Source: a bacterium
GTDB lineage: Bacteria; Patescibacteriota; Patescibacteriia; Patescibacteriales; GWC2-42-12
Assembly: GCA_030650415.1 (NCBI GenBank)
Contig: JAUSEG010000044.1
Span: 1 to 32,507 of the forward strand
Reading direction: 5' to 3'
Length of the DNA: 32,507 nucleotides
In this document: positions 1 to 6,437 of the stretch, piece after piece
Numbering within the stretch: position 1 is the stretch's first letter
Layout of the letters: each line of letters starts with the position of its first letter
Translations under genes and position numbers: made by a program
Notes under the pieces: model-generated
Database searches by the model: none
What the model saw: the letters and a program-made list of their open reading frames with translations, nothing else
What the model was told of the DNA's origin: nothing

Positions 1-167
1 GCAATACTAACAACACTTTAAAATATTTTATCAAAAAATTGTTTTATTTTAGGCAAAATATAATTTGAATTTTATTTTTTAAACTAATTTTAGGCAACCA
101 GTTTCCTCTTTTGTAATACTAAAAGGGACAAGTCAGGAGGGGACAAAAACTTTATTGTTATGTTGAT

Positions 168-464
168 TTACCCCGTGAAATAAATTTTAAATTTTCATCA
201 TAAAAATATGTATTATACCTATGTTTTACGAAGCAAGAAAGATAGAAAATTATATACCGGTTTTACTGAAAATTTAAAATTAAGATTTGAGCAACATCAA
301 AAAGGATTAGTTGAGTCAACAAAATTAAGGTGGCCATTTGAGTTAATTTATTACGAGGCCTGCCTAAGCAAAAAAGACGCTACCCATCGCGAAAAATATT
401 TGAAAACCACCTATGGCAAGAGATATTTAAAAAGCAGGCTCAAATCTTATTTCACGGGGTGAAC
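168..464 (+). mobile_element. Family C inverted-arm element carrying a GIY-YIG gene
   Basis: The GIY-YIG gene is enclosed by inverted arms. The left arm at 170-183 reads accccgtgaaataa and its reverse complement ttatttcacggggt lies at 447-460, a 14-bp perfect match. The gene's stop codon falls inside the right arm. The same arm sequence, as ttcacc(c)tgttaaat and its complement, forms the short gene-less elements at 17810-17859, 18386-18437 and 18501-18550. The element sits where the start of a DUF3800 gene should be: the left flank encodes Met-Leu-Ile-Tyr and the right flank resumes with Thr-Gly-Gln-Asp. That is the best sign that it inserted. No target-site duplication is obvious. Confidence 0.6.
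208..462 (+). CDS. GIY-YIG nuclease, single domain
   Basis: An 84-residue protein that is essentially one GIY-YIG endonuclease domain. The paired tyrosine motif appears as YYTYVL near residues 2-7 and YTG near 16-18. It is followed by LKLRFEQH, which carries the conserved Arg and His, and by a helix with the metal-binding Glu (HREKYLK, about residues 59-65). The length suits the UPF0213/YhbQ-like stand-alone group. Members of the family cut DNA, usually as nicks or double-strand breaks at structured or specific sites. No partner gene is adjacent. The gene lies tightly between inverted arms, and its last codons are part of the right arm, which suggests it belongs to a mobile unit rather than to a repair operon. 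All catalytic positions look intact. Confidence 0.85.
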   Translation: MYYTYVLRSKKDRKLYTGFTENLKLRFEQHQKGLVESTKLRWPFELIYYEACLSKKDATHREKYLKTTYGKRYLKSRLKSYFTG

Positions 465-1044
465 CGGTCAGGATGCCGGATCAGAATTTTTTATTGTGGT
501 AACGGTGGTAAGCGATAAAGAACAGCAATTATTGCGCGACGCGCTAATCGCCATAGAGTCATTGGCCGGCACCGGCCGTTTAAAATGGCATAAATCACGC
601 CATGAGCGAAGAATGAAATATTTAGAAATGGTTTTGCAAAGAAAAATCGGCCAAGGAGAAGTATTCTATGGAAAATATAAAAAACCGCTGCCATATTTTT
701 TTCCCATGTTGGAAACAATAAAACAAGCGATTGTTAATAAAGCGACCGGTAATTACCGCGCCATTATTTCCGTTGACGGCCTTGATAAAAAGAAAGCCGC
801 GGAGCTTACCAATGCTTTGCGGATTGGCGGATTAAAGTTAGAAATGGTGCGCGGCAGACGAGACGAGAGTGAACCGCTGATCCGTTTAGCCGATATGTGG
901 GCGGGTTGCGTTCGCGACGCGTTTTTAAGCGGAGGACAGGCAAAAATATTTTATGAAAGAGCCAGGAAAACCGGTTATTTGATAGAAATTGACCAAAGCA
1001 AAAACCCCTTGCGGGGTTTAGAGTATCTCGGCTATTCCCGATAA
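463..1044 (+). pseudogene. DUF3800 protein lacking its N-terminus
   Basis: The reading frame resembles the DUF3800 family: an opening strand (EFFIVVTVV), a middle region with HKS and HERR, a VDGLDKKK strand, and a C-terminal EPLIRLADMWAGCVRDAF helix with the conserved Asp. DUF3800 proteins normally begin with a short strand plus a DESGD-type motif; here that part is missing and the frame opens directly after the right arm of the GIY-YIG element. The only start codon is GTG at 496, inside what should be the second strand. The last codons (964-1036) encode a KNPLRGLEYLG tail that also contains an intrinsic hairpin. A fragment of a second DUF3800 gene end lies at 13622-13690. I read this as a gene inactivated by insertion; translation from GTG is possible but would lack the family's first acidic motif. 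Confidence 0.6.
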
Positions 1045-1157
1045 ATCGGGACCAATCTCTGCCATACGGACAGGCCTTCACCGAGGACTATTATCAGCTT
1101 AGCAAATTCAAATAGTTTGTCAAGGGAGGGGAAAGTACTGGTTTAAGTCTAATTTTT

Positions 1158-1223
1158 ACTCGCGTCTACAACCGAGCCCTGTCGGTGGGGGAAATCACCT
1201 GACTCTACAACATGGGGAGGTAG
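1158..1223 (+). pseudogene. Scar of a LamG gene 3' end
   Basis: In frame it reads Thr-Arg-Val-Tyr-Asn-Arg-Ala-Leu-Ser, then Glu-Ile-Thr, stop, Leu-Tyr-Asn-Met-Gly-Arg, stop. This is the C-terminal signature of the LamG domains encoded at 14877-17141 (VYNRALSA.EI.QLYNLGR). One internal stop (tga at 1200-1202) replaces the Gln codon. Nothing of the LamG body precedes it, so it is an orphan tail. A purine-rich stretch follows, as it does after the intact LamG gene. Confidence 0.65.
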
Positions 1224-1244
1224 GGGAGAACAGAACTGTCTTAG

Positions 1245-1374
1245 TTGTCATTGCGAGCGAGCTCGTACTCGAGCGGCGAAGCAATCTCACGGATTTGGTT
1301 TTAGATAAAAGTCATTATTTATCAGTTCGATATTCGTGAGATTGCCGCGCTCCCTGCGGTCGCTCGCAATGACA
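1245..1374. repeat. Family A palindromic element, gene-less copy
   Basis: It begins ttgtcattgcgag, continues to gaagcaatctcacgga, has an AT-rich centre, then returns with ttcgtgagattgccgc and ends ctcgcaatgaca. Both the outer and inner arms are inverted repeats. Length is about 130 bp. Equivalent gene-less copies lie at 4981-5102, 10778-10921 and 20535-20685. The copy at 7657-8087 carries a GIY-YIG gene between the same arms. Confidence 0.8.
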
Positions 1375-1380
1375 GAAAAG

Positions 1381-1443
1381 TGAGATTGCGAAGCTTGTCC
1401 CGAGTGATAGCGAGGGATCTGTGTTAGCTCCTCGCAATGACAA
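1381..1443. repeat. Family A half element
   Basis: It starts tgagattgcgaagc and ends ctcctcgcaatgaca. Read on the minus strand, its outer end (tgtcattgcgaggagctaac) matches the left arm of the GIY-YIG-bearing family A element at 7658 onward, including the acacagatccctc continuation. It is one arm only, and it supplies the upstream in-frame codons of the FISUMP gene, which argues for a later start of that gene. Confidence 0.7.
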
Positions 1444-1477
1444 TAACCTTTCTGTCATTGCAATGACAATAAAAATT

Positions 1478-4015
1478 ATGAAAAACATTTTAAACAATCT
1501 AAAAACCTATTTAATCGCTTTTGCCGTTATGCTGGCCATAACCGCCGGCACCTGGCTTTACGTTGGCTCATTAATGGAAAATCTTAATAAAATCAAGCCG
1601 GATAAAGGCTCGGCTTTTAGCCTGGCTTCGCCTAAAACCTATGATCAGCCGCTCTTAATCAAACTGGCTGATTTCGCTTTTTCCATCTCGCCCTTAGGCG
1701 CGAGCGCGGCCGAAGCCCAAACTGAAAATAATATTATAAAATACATCAACGCCTACCCTAACACCGATATCGTCCAAACCAGATCTTTTGCTAAAATTAA
1801 GGAGGATATTATCTTAAAAAGTCCGGGGCATCCGAATATTTTTGAATATCAAATTGATTTAGCGCCCTATGATTTTATAAAAGACGAACAGGGGAGTCTG
1901 ATATTTTATGAAAAAGGGCGCTCGGGCGACGAGGCTTACCGGCGCTTTGCGATTCCGGCCCCGTTTTTAATCGACGCCGATGGTAAAAAAAGTTCGATCC
2001 GGGAAGTTGGTTTTGAACTCGAGAGTAACGGCCGCTTAACCTTAAGGCCGAGCGCCGACTGGCTTAAGCAGGCGAAATATCCGGTGATTTTAGACCCGAC
2101 CGTCGAGATAACCGTTTTAAATGTGCATTCTCATCCGACACAGGGCCAAAATTGGACGGTGGATTTTACTACCCAGGGTACAGCGGATTTAAAAATTATT
2201 CCTAATGATCAGGCGACCATTGACGATGATGAATTCGTGTCGTTATCCTGCGCTGGCGAAATCAGAACGCCGCGAATTTTAGCCGGCGAGGTGATTTATT
2301 ATCCGAATTGGTTTTGCGATAAAATCGCGACCGTCATCCATTACACTAAAACCGCCGGCAACCATACTTTGCGTTTTGAATTCGGCGGGCAAATCGCCTA
2401 CGCCTATAACGCCGCGCCTTCAACGGTAGTCTTCCGCGCCCCTCTCGGAGGCGCAACTGGAGGCTCAACCTGGACCACGCCCGCTTTAATGAATGGATCA
2501 TCAGCTGTTGCGTCCATGCTCGCAGTGACGGTCAATTCTGCCGGCACCTTTGTCGCTGTCGGTTATAACAGCAGCAACTACCCGGTCTACGCCACTTCGC
2601 CTTTTAGTCCCATAATTTTTCGCGCCCCGATTATTCAAACTTGTAGCGCCTCTACCGCCTGCGGTTCGTCCTGCACTTATAACGGCGATGTCTATTCTAC
2701 TATTCTAATGTCCGCGACCTACGGCTCAGGGTGCTGGTTTAAGGAAAATCTAAATACCACTAAGAAACCGGACGGCGTCACTCCGATTACCCGTTATTGC
2801 TACGGCAGCGCTAATGGCTGTACTTCTCCCTGGGGCGGCCTCTATGATTGGGACACGGCCATGAACGGCGCCACTACCGCCGTGGCTTGCGGCGAAAAAA
2901 TTCAAGGCATCTGCCCGTCCGGCTGGCATATTCCGTCAGATTATGATTCGCCCAATTGTCCCACTGATGATTTTCAGGCTCTTGGCTCGGACGGCGGCGC
3001 TTTAAAGCATACCGGCATTCCTCCCTGGAATTCGCCCAACACCGGCGCTACCAACGCTAGCGGGTGGACCGGCTATCCGGCCGGCCGCTACTTCGGCGGC
3101 TCATTCTTTAATCGCGGCTCGAACGGTTACTCTTGGTCGTCGACCCAAAAGACTGCGTCCAACGCTTACTACCGCTACTTAAACTACGATGATGCCGCGT
3201 TCAATCGGAGCTACTCCTACAGTAAGCTGAACGGTTTTTCCGTCCGTTGCGTTAAAGACGACGCTACGACCGGTACAATTACGAGCGGAGTCGTTAGAAG
3301 CGGTCCGGTTCCGCCCATAATTTTCCGCGCTCCGGTTATTCAGACCTGTAGCGCTAATACCGCCTGCGGAACCGAGTGCAGTTTCGGCGGTTTTGTCTAT
3401 GGGTCGGTGGATGTTAGCGGCCAATGCTTTATGGATCGCAATCTCGGCGCCGACCGAGTGGCTACGGCCTATAACGATAGCGCCTCGTACGGTTATTATT
3501 ATCAATGGGGCCGAGCTTCGGACGGCCATCAGATCGTTAGCCCGCAAATGAGCTCTACCACCCCGGTTAATAGTTCAACCGATATTCCGGACCATAATCG
3601 TTTTATTTTAGAGCCAAACAGCCCTTGGGATTGGCGCGATCCGCAAAGTCCAAACGAAACAACGCTTTGGGCTGGCGCGAACGGCGGTATAAATAATCCC
3701 TGCCCGGCCGGCTGGCACGTCCCTTTGCAAACCGAATGGGATAGTGTTATGATAAATTTAGGACTGAAAACCTGTACTTCCAATTGTTTAGTTGGTATGG
3801 CTACCTCAACCTTAAAACTTTCCGCCGCCGGCTACCGCAACTTCTCTACCGGCGCGTTCAGCAATCGTGATGCGTACGGCTTCTACTGGTCGGGTTCTCC
3901 GCTCGTCTTCTTTTTCAACTACGGCAAAAGCCTGATCTTCAGCTCTACGTACGTCGATCCCGACGACATAGAATTTCGCGCCAACGCTGTAGCCGTCCGC
4001 TGTCTTAAGGACTGA
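1478..4015 (+). CDS. Secreted protein with two FISUMP domains; probable DGR target
   Basis: The protein is 845 residues. I chose ATG 1478 because upstream in-frame codons lie in a repeat and because MKN at 1478 leads straight into a hydrophobic segment (about residues 8-30), a signal anchor or signal peptide. Residues about 60-310 form a beta-rich region with LDPTVE and YPNW motifs, which I do not recognise as a named domain. Two FISUMP domains (Fibrobacter succinogenes major paralogous domain, related to C-type-lectin and FGE folds) follow at about 380-596 and 620-845. They are marked by paired cysteines, GWHIPS and GWHVPL, YWSG/SWSS, and terminal SVRCVKD and AVRCLKD. DGR-diversified surface proteins often end in such lectin folds, with the variable region as the last stretch. 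Relics of Avd and DGR reverse transcriptase genes lie 0.6-2.3 kb downstream. Surface binding or adhesion is inferred; the ligand is unknown. Confidence 0.8.
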   Translation: MKNILNNLKTYLIAFAVMLAITAGTWLYVGSLMENLNKIKPDKGSAFSLASPKTYDQPLLIKLADFAFSISPLGASAAEAQTENNIIKYINAYPNTDIVQTRSFAKIKEDIILKSPGHPNIFEYQIDLAPYDFIKDEQGSLIFYEKGRSGDEAYRRFAIPAPFLIDADGKKSSIREVGFELESNGRLTLRPSADWLKQAKYPVILDPTVEITVLNVHSHPTQGQNWTVDFTTQGTADLKIIPNDQATIDDDEFVSLSCAGEIRTPRILAGEVIYYPNWFCDKIATVIHYTKTAGNHTLRFEFGGQIAYAYNAAPSTVVFRAPLGGATGGSTWTTPALMNGSSAVASMLAVTVNSAGTFVAVGYNSSNYPVYATSPFSPIIFRAPIIQTCSASTACGSSCTYNGDVYSTILMSATYGSGCWFKENLNTTKKPDGVTPITRYCYGSANGCTSPWGGLYDWDTAMNGATTAVACGEKIQGICPSGWHIPSDYDSPNCPTDDFQALGSDGGALKHTGIPPWNSPNTGATNASGWTGYPAGRYFGGSFFNRGSNGYSWSSTQKTASNAYYRYLNYDDAAFNRSYSYSKLNGFSVRCVKDDATTGTITSGVVRSGPVPPIIFRAPVIQTCSANTACGTECSFGGFVYGSVDVSGQCFMDRNLGADRVATAYNDSASYGYYYQWGRASDGHQIVSPQMSSTTPVNSSTDIPDHNRFILEPNSPWDWRDPQSPNETTLWAGANGGINNPCPAGWHVPLQTEWDSVMINLGLKTCTSNCLVGMATSTLKLSAAGYRNFSTGAFSNRDAYGFYWSGSPLVFFFNYGKSLIFSSTYVDPDDIEFRANAVAVRCLKD
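3073..3264 (+). other. Putative variable region 1, end of FISUMP domain 1
   Basis: This stretch encodes the C-terminal part of the first FISUMP domain, ending NGFSVRCVKD. Its surface-loop codons are unusually often NNC (TAC, TTC, CGC, AAC, GGC, AGC). That is expected when AAC codons of a template are randomised at adenines in DGR mutagenic retrohoming. No intact template was found to align it to. Confidence 0.4.
3826..4015 (+). other. Putative variable region 2, 3' end of the FISUMP gene
   Basis: This is the gene's last 190 bases. It is rich in NNC codons (a run at 3901-3928 has CTC, GTC, TTC, TTC, AAC, TAC, GGC) and ends with codons for AVRCLKD plus TGA. The terminal 15 bases ccgctgtcttaagga (3997-4011) recur exactly at 6318-6332, at the end of the reverse-transcriptase relic. 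A diverged version (NGFTARCLKD plus TGA) stands at 4763-4798 after the Avd relic. The position, at the extreme 3' end of a lectin-like target, is where DGR variable regions normally sit. Confidence 0.5.
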
Positions 4016-4023
4016 CCCTTTTC

Positions 4024-4163
4024 TGTCATTGCGGCCTAAGCCTGCCCCGGACTCCGATCCGGGGAGCCGCAATCCAGGAGGGAGCGGCAGGAAGATGAAT
4101 AATAATACTATAAATAACAGTTGTACGTTTTACCCTGGATCCCGGATCAAGTCCGGGATGACA
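4024..4163. repeat. Family B palindromic element, gene-less copy
   Basis: It begins tgtcattgcggcc, has a short inner hairpin, then aatccaggagggagcgg. A conserved centre follows (gaagatgaataataatac, then cagttgtacgttttaccc), and it closes ctggatcccggatc to ccgggatgaca. The same centre recurs at 4807-4947 and 5782-5947. In the 26841-27290 copy a GIY-YIG gene occupies the centre. Confidence 0.8.
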
Positions 4164-4172
4164 AAACTCTCC

Positions 4173-4296
4173 TGTCAATGCGAGCGTAGCGAAGCAATCT
4201 CATTTTCTGTCATTCCCGCGCAGGCGGGAATCCAGGAGGGAACAGTAGAAATGTTAAATATAATAAGATGATAAAATAGCAGTTGTACGTTTTACC
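4173..4296. repeat. Family A half joined to a family B element lacking its right arm
   Basis: tgtcaatgcgagcgtagcg to caatctcatt (4173-4204) is a family A arm. From 4208, tgtcattcccgcgcaggcgg then gaatccaggaggg and cagttgtacgttttacc are the family B left arm and centre, stopping at about 4296 with no right arm. Junctions like this suggest repeated insertion next to, or recombination between, elements. Confidence 0.65.
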
Positions 4297-4325
4297 TAAA
4301 GTTTTATTTTATTTTTTAGCAAACC

Positions 4326-4356
4326 AAAAACCACCTCTCGAAGAGAGATGGTTTTT
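4326..4356 (-). terminator. Intrinsic terminator of the tRNA-like gene
   Basis: A 14-bp stem (4326-4339 with 4343-4356) has a 3-nt loop. The single non-Watson-Crick position becomes a G-U wobble only when read on the minus strand. The stem ends in five U. It lies just after the 3' end of the tRNA-like gene on the same strand. Confidence 0.7.
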
Positions 4357-4360
4357 GAAG

Positions 4361-4437
4361 TGGAGCCAAGGGGAATCGAACCCCTAAACCCAAATGTCAA
4401 GTAAGAGTTACCGCACCAACGGTGGCCCCATGACTCC
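4361..4437 (-). tRNA. tRNA-like gene, anticodon not resolved
   Basis: On the minus strand 4437-4361 the ends pair as a 7-bp acceptor (GGAGTCA with TGGCTCC, one wobble) followed by A. A canonical T-arm is present: AGGGG, loop TTCGATT, CCCCT. A TTGGT D-loop signature is visible. The middle does not fold as a normal anticodon arm: the best stem is AACTC with GGGTT closing a 13-nt loop. Alternative registers put GAC (Val), TAC (Val) or TGA (Ser) in the loop, all with weak stems. A TACAAT box at 4451-4446 with an acaaaa-complement -35 (4474-4469) could be the promoter, and a terminator follows. CCA is not encoded. It could be a divergent tRNA, one with an odd loop, or a tRNA-derived RNA. Confidence 0.55.
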
Positions 4438-4465
4438 ACCAAAATATTGTAGCATTTTTTTGTAT

Positions 4466-4533
4466 AAAACAAAATCCGAGCGCTCGGATGAGAGCTCGGA
4501 TTTAAGAGGTGTCGATTGCAACCCTTACTTGAC
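4466..4533 (-). ncRNA. Candidate small RNA upstream of the tRNA-like gene
   Basis: Transcription would start at about 4533 from the promoter at 4567-4540 and end at a hairpin (4503-4495 with 4480-4472, stem AAATCCGAG) followed by ATTTTGTTTT. The 5' part folds as GTGTC and GACAC around a 17-nt loop. Within that loop and stem, TGTCAAGTAAGGGTT is complementary over 15 positions (one G-U) to the middle of the tRNA-like RNA (4395-4409). No convincing peptide is encoded. Confidence 0.45.
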
Positions 4534-4539
4534 ACTATC

Positions 4540-4567
4540 AGTATAGCAAATATAAGCGTTTTGTCAA
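4540..4567 (-). promoter_or_regulatory. Sigma70-type promoter
   Basis: On the minus strand, TTGACA (4567-4562), a 16-nt spacer, then TATACT (4545-4540). It faces the candidate small RNA ending at 4466. Confidence 0.6.
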
Positions 4568-4631
4568 TAGAAAATGTAAAAAATAAAATTAAGCTAACAT
4601 TAGGTAAAATTATAAATTAATAATTAATTCT

Positions 4632-4762
4632 ATAGCGACTTACGACAATTTGCCGGTATATAAAACGAGCTATGATTTGCTTTTGGAATTATTTAAAATT
4701 GCCAATAATTTTTCACGCGATTATAAATTTACCCTCGGGGAACAGATCAAAAAAGAAACTCT
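4632..4762 (+). pseudogene. Relic of a DGR accessory (Avd-like) gene
   Basis: Read from ATA 4632, the frame gives ATYDNLPVYKTSYDLLLE, then LFKIANNFSRDYKFTLGEQIKKET. This strongly recalls the first two helices of Avd-type four-helix-bundle proteins of DGRs, which start with a short MATYxNLPVYK-like segment and a TLGE motif. Only about 43 of the roughly 120 expected residues remain. The expected ATG is ATA, so the start is also lost. The frame then runs into a variable/template-region tail in another register (4763-4798), which indicates a deletion joining avd to the next DGR component. Confidence 0.65.
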
Positions 4763-4798
4763 ACCAACGGCTTTACCGCTCGTTGTCTCAAGGACTGA
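4763..4798 (+). other. Truncated template- or variable-region tail
   Basis: The codons acc aac ggc ttt acc gct cgt tgt ctc aag gac tga read Thr-Asn-Gly-Phe-Thr-Ala-Arg-Cys-Leu-Lys-Asp-stop. This is the same ending as both FISUMP domains (NGFSVRCVKD, AVRCLKD-stop). From aaggactga onward it is nearly identical to the flank after the FISUMP gene (4009 onward), including the family B repeat. It could be the 3' end of a DGR template region or of a second, deleted target gene. Confidence 0.55.
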
Positions 4799-4806
4799 CC
4801 CTTTTC

Positions 4807-4947
4807 TGTCATTGCGGCCTAAGCCTGCCCCGGACTCCGATCCGGGAAGCCGCAATCCAGGAGGGAGCGGCAGGAAGATGAATAATAATACTATAAATAA
4901 CAGTTGTACGTTTTACCCTGGATCCCGGATCAAGTCCGGGATGACAA
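4807..4947. repeat. Family B palindromic element, gene-less copy
   Basis: Nearly identical to 4024-4163 over its whole length, including the stretch between the preceding stop codon and the element. This indicates a segmental duplication together with the RCLKD-stop tail. Confidence 0.8.
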
Positions 4948-4980
4948 AACGCTCCTGTCCTTGCGAGGGTAGAAAGGGTA

Positions 4981-5102
4981 TTGTCATTGCGAGGAGCAGA
5001 GCGACCGAAGCAATCTCTGGTAAAAATCCACGTATGTGCCATTGAACCGGAGATTGCCGCGTCGCTCATTCCGCTACGCTTCATTTGCTCCTCGCAATGA
5101 CA
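4981..5102. repeat. Family A palindromic element, gene-less copy
   Basis: It starts ttgtcattgcgaggagc, reaches gaagcaatctc, and after a short centre returns through gagattgccgcg to ctcctcgcaatgaca. Length is 122 bp. Confidence 0.8.
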
Positions 5103-5164
5103 TTAAGATATATATATGAGAGAAGAAAGATATTATTATGTCAAAAGCGGAAAATTCTGTTTTA

Positions 5165-5193
5165 TTGACTTCGCCATATCAATAGAGTATTAT
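5165..5193 (+). promoter_or_regulatory. Promoter of the hicBA pair with possible operator
   Basis: TTGACT (5165-5170), 17-nt spacer, TATTAT (5188-5193). Immediately downstream, tgtaagcgttattattaca (5194-5212) is a short interrupted palindrome (TGTAA with TTACA), suitable for HicB autoregulation. Confidence 0.5.
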
Positions 5194-5234
5194 TGTAAGC
5201 GTTATTATTACATCATTTTAAAAGCATAAAACAT

Positions 5235-5468
5235 ATGAAGAAAATTATTCAGGTTCATATTTATAAGGGCGAAAAATATTATATTGCCGAATGTCTTGAT
5301 ATACCCGTGGTTACTCAGGGTAAAACTCTTGATGAGCTGATCTTAAATCTTAAAGAGGCCGTTGGGCTTCAGTTGGAAGGTGAAAATTTGGCAAATTTTG
5401 ATTTGGTTGCCGAACCTTCTATTATGGCCAGTATAGAAGTTGATTCTTTAGTTTATGCCAAAGCTTAG
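5235..5468 (+). CDS. hicB: HicB-like antitoxin
   Basis: A 77-residue protein with the HicB/UPF0150 partial RNase-H-like fold: an opening strand and IAECLDIPVVTQGKTLDE, where the CLDIPVV..G.T.DE pattern is diagnostic, then the LKEAVGLQLEG helix. It lacks the C-terminal DNA-binding domain found in longer HicB proteins, so any DNA binding would be through another surface. It overlaps the downstream toxin gene by 14 bases, which fits translational coupling. Antitoxin-first order is common for this family outside enterobacteria. HicB normally binds HicA and masks its active site. The pair lies between the Avd and reverse-transcriptase relics, so it is a later arrival in the decaying DGR locus. Confidence 0.75.
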   Translation: MKKIIQVHIYKGEKYYIAECLDIPVVTQGKTLDELILNLKEAVGLQLEGENLANFDLVAEPSIMASIEVDSLVYAKA

Positions 5469-5700
5469 AGTCTTATCGGGCGAGAAAGTAATAAAAATAT
5501 TTCTGGCTTTTAATTTTATTATGGTTGCTCAAAAGGGCAGCCATATTAAATTAGCGCGCGTTCTTTCCGCCGGCGTAAGGCAAACATTAACCATTCCTAA
5601 TCATCAAGAGTTGGATAGAGGCACTTTAAGAGCCATTTATCGTCAGGCTCTAAGATACATTCCGGAAGAAGAATTAAAAAATTATTTTTACGCGGAATAA
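5455..5700 (+). CDS. hicA: HicA-like mRNA interferase toxin
   Basis: An 81-residue HicA/YcfA-type double-stranded-RNA-binding-fold protein. The conserved SGEKVIKIF helix is followed by a strand and the catalytic GSHIKL motif with His at residue 30. The second conserved segment TIPNHQELDRGTLRAIYRQA matches the usual ..P.H.El..GTLR.IlrqaG pattern. HicA proteins cleave mRNA and tmRNA when freed from HicB. The gene starts inside the hicB 3' end. All expected motifs are present, so it is probably active. Confidence 0.8.
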   Translation: MPKLRVLSGEKVIKIFLAFNFIMVAQKGSHIKLARVLSAGVRQTLTIPNHQELDRGTLRAIYRQALRYIPEEELKNYFYAE

Positions 5701-5781
5701 ATTAATTTCATTTGACCCCTTTAACAGAGGCCTGTCTCGCTTTCGGCTTGCCGAGACGGAGGGCTGGGGGATTTTTCATTT

Positions 5782-5947
5782 TGTCATTCCCGCGACCTGT
5801 CCCGCCTTCGTCCCGAGCTCAGGCCGAGGGGAGTTTATCGAGGGAAGGCGGGAATCCAGGAGGGAGCGGCAGGAAGATGAATAATAATACTACTATAAAT
5901 AACAGTTGTACGTTTTACCCTGGATCCCGGATCAAGTCCGGGATGAC
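5782..5947. repeat. Family B palindromic element with an enlarged left arm
   Basis: tgtcattcccgcg, then an extra stem segment at 5803-5842 (cttcgtcccgagctcaggcc and on), then gggaatccaggagggagcgg, the conserved centre with one extra act, and the closing ccgggatgaca. The extra segment, reverse complemented, is found inside the helicase gene at 30620-30659. Confidence 0.75.
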
Positions 5948-5999
5948 AAAACGCTCCTCGCGATGACAATAAAAACTTGCTTGGTTCCATAGCCTCTAA

Positions 6000-6030
6000 A
6001 GCTGTTCATATTTTTTGAACAGCTTTTTTT
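6000..6030 (+). terminator. Intrinsic terminator
   Basis: AGCTGTTCA (6000-6008) pairs with TGAACAGCT (6016-6024) and a run of seven T follows. It stands directly before the reverse-transcriptase relic and could end transcription coming from hicBA. Confidence 0.75.
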
Positions 6031-6033
6031 AAA

Positions 6034-6336
6034 AAGGGCGCGCAATTTTTGGGAACATTTATCAAGCCTTACCGCGCTTATGCCGGCAAAAGGCTGAAAG
6101 GCAATTTTTACTTTAAAATTTCCCAAATAAATGGTATAATAAGTCAGAGGCTGATCACGAAAGCGGAGGCCGAGCCTTTCCTGTTTAGCGTGAATTCCTA
6201 TTTAGGCCTAATGAAGCATTACGCAACTTACAGGTTAAGGAAGAAAATTTTAAAGTCGCTAAACGGCCGATTTTGGCAATATTTTTCCATTGCGTCGGAT
6301 TTAGCAAAGGTCTCCGGCCGCTGTCTTAAGGATTAA
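6034..6336 (+). pseudogene. C-terminal relic of a DGR-type reverse transcriptase
   Basis: From 6034 the frame reads KGAQFLGTFIKPYRAYAG and KGNFYFKI, then VNSYLGLMKHYATYRLRKKI and FWQYFSIASDLAKV. The FLG.xIKP...R..GNF block and the xNSYLG.MxHY.TY.xRKKI block are hallmarks of the thumb/C-terminus of DGR reverse transcriptases. The palm with the catalytic YxDD motif is absent: upstream is a terminator and repeats. Only the last 95 or so of roughly 350-400 residues remain. The final codons read SGRCLKD-stop, sharing 15 exact bases with the end of the FISUMP gene. Either this is the native RT ending with chance similarity, or a template tail has been fused on. Confidence 0.65.
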
Positions 6337-6375
6337 TAGAATAGAGAGTAGAGAATAGATAAGAGTACAAAAATA

Positions 6376-6403
6376 TTGACATTTAATTATACTACGGTAT
6401 AAT
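6376..6403 (+). promoter_or_regulatory. Promoter of the first AAA/DUF4143 gene
   Basis: TTGACA (6376-6381), 16-nt spacer, TATAAT (6398-6403). The -10 box lies within the arms tatacta and tagtata of an interrupted palindrome, a possible operator. Confidence 0.65.
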
Positions 6404-6437
6404 ATATAGTATATTAAAATAACTAATATTAAATAAA

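Noticed and set aside
1105..1132. A further minus-strand TTGACA (1119-1114) facing the DUF3800 3' end
   Set aside because: No acceptable -10 box lies 15-18 bases away, so I did not add it to the small RNA group.
4029..4271. Open frames through the repeats here and at 4809-5084, 5712-5966 and 27206-27448
   Set aside because: They are translations of palindromic repeats (CHSRAGGNPE or GMTK-type strings) with no independent support.
5116..5229. A 37-residue frame starting MREERYYYVKSGKFCFIDF
   Set aside because: It ends just before hicB and overlaps the hicBA promoter. The resemblance to a nuclease start is weak, so I did not call it.
5235..5700. hicBA as part of the DGR
   Set aside because: A HicB/HicA pair is a stand-alone toxin-antitoxin system with its own promoter. 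Its position between the Avd and RT relics is best explained by later insertion.
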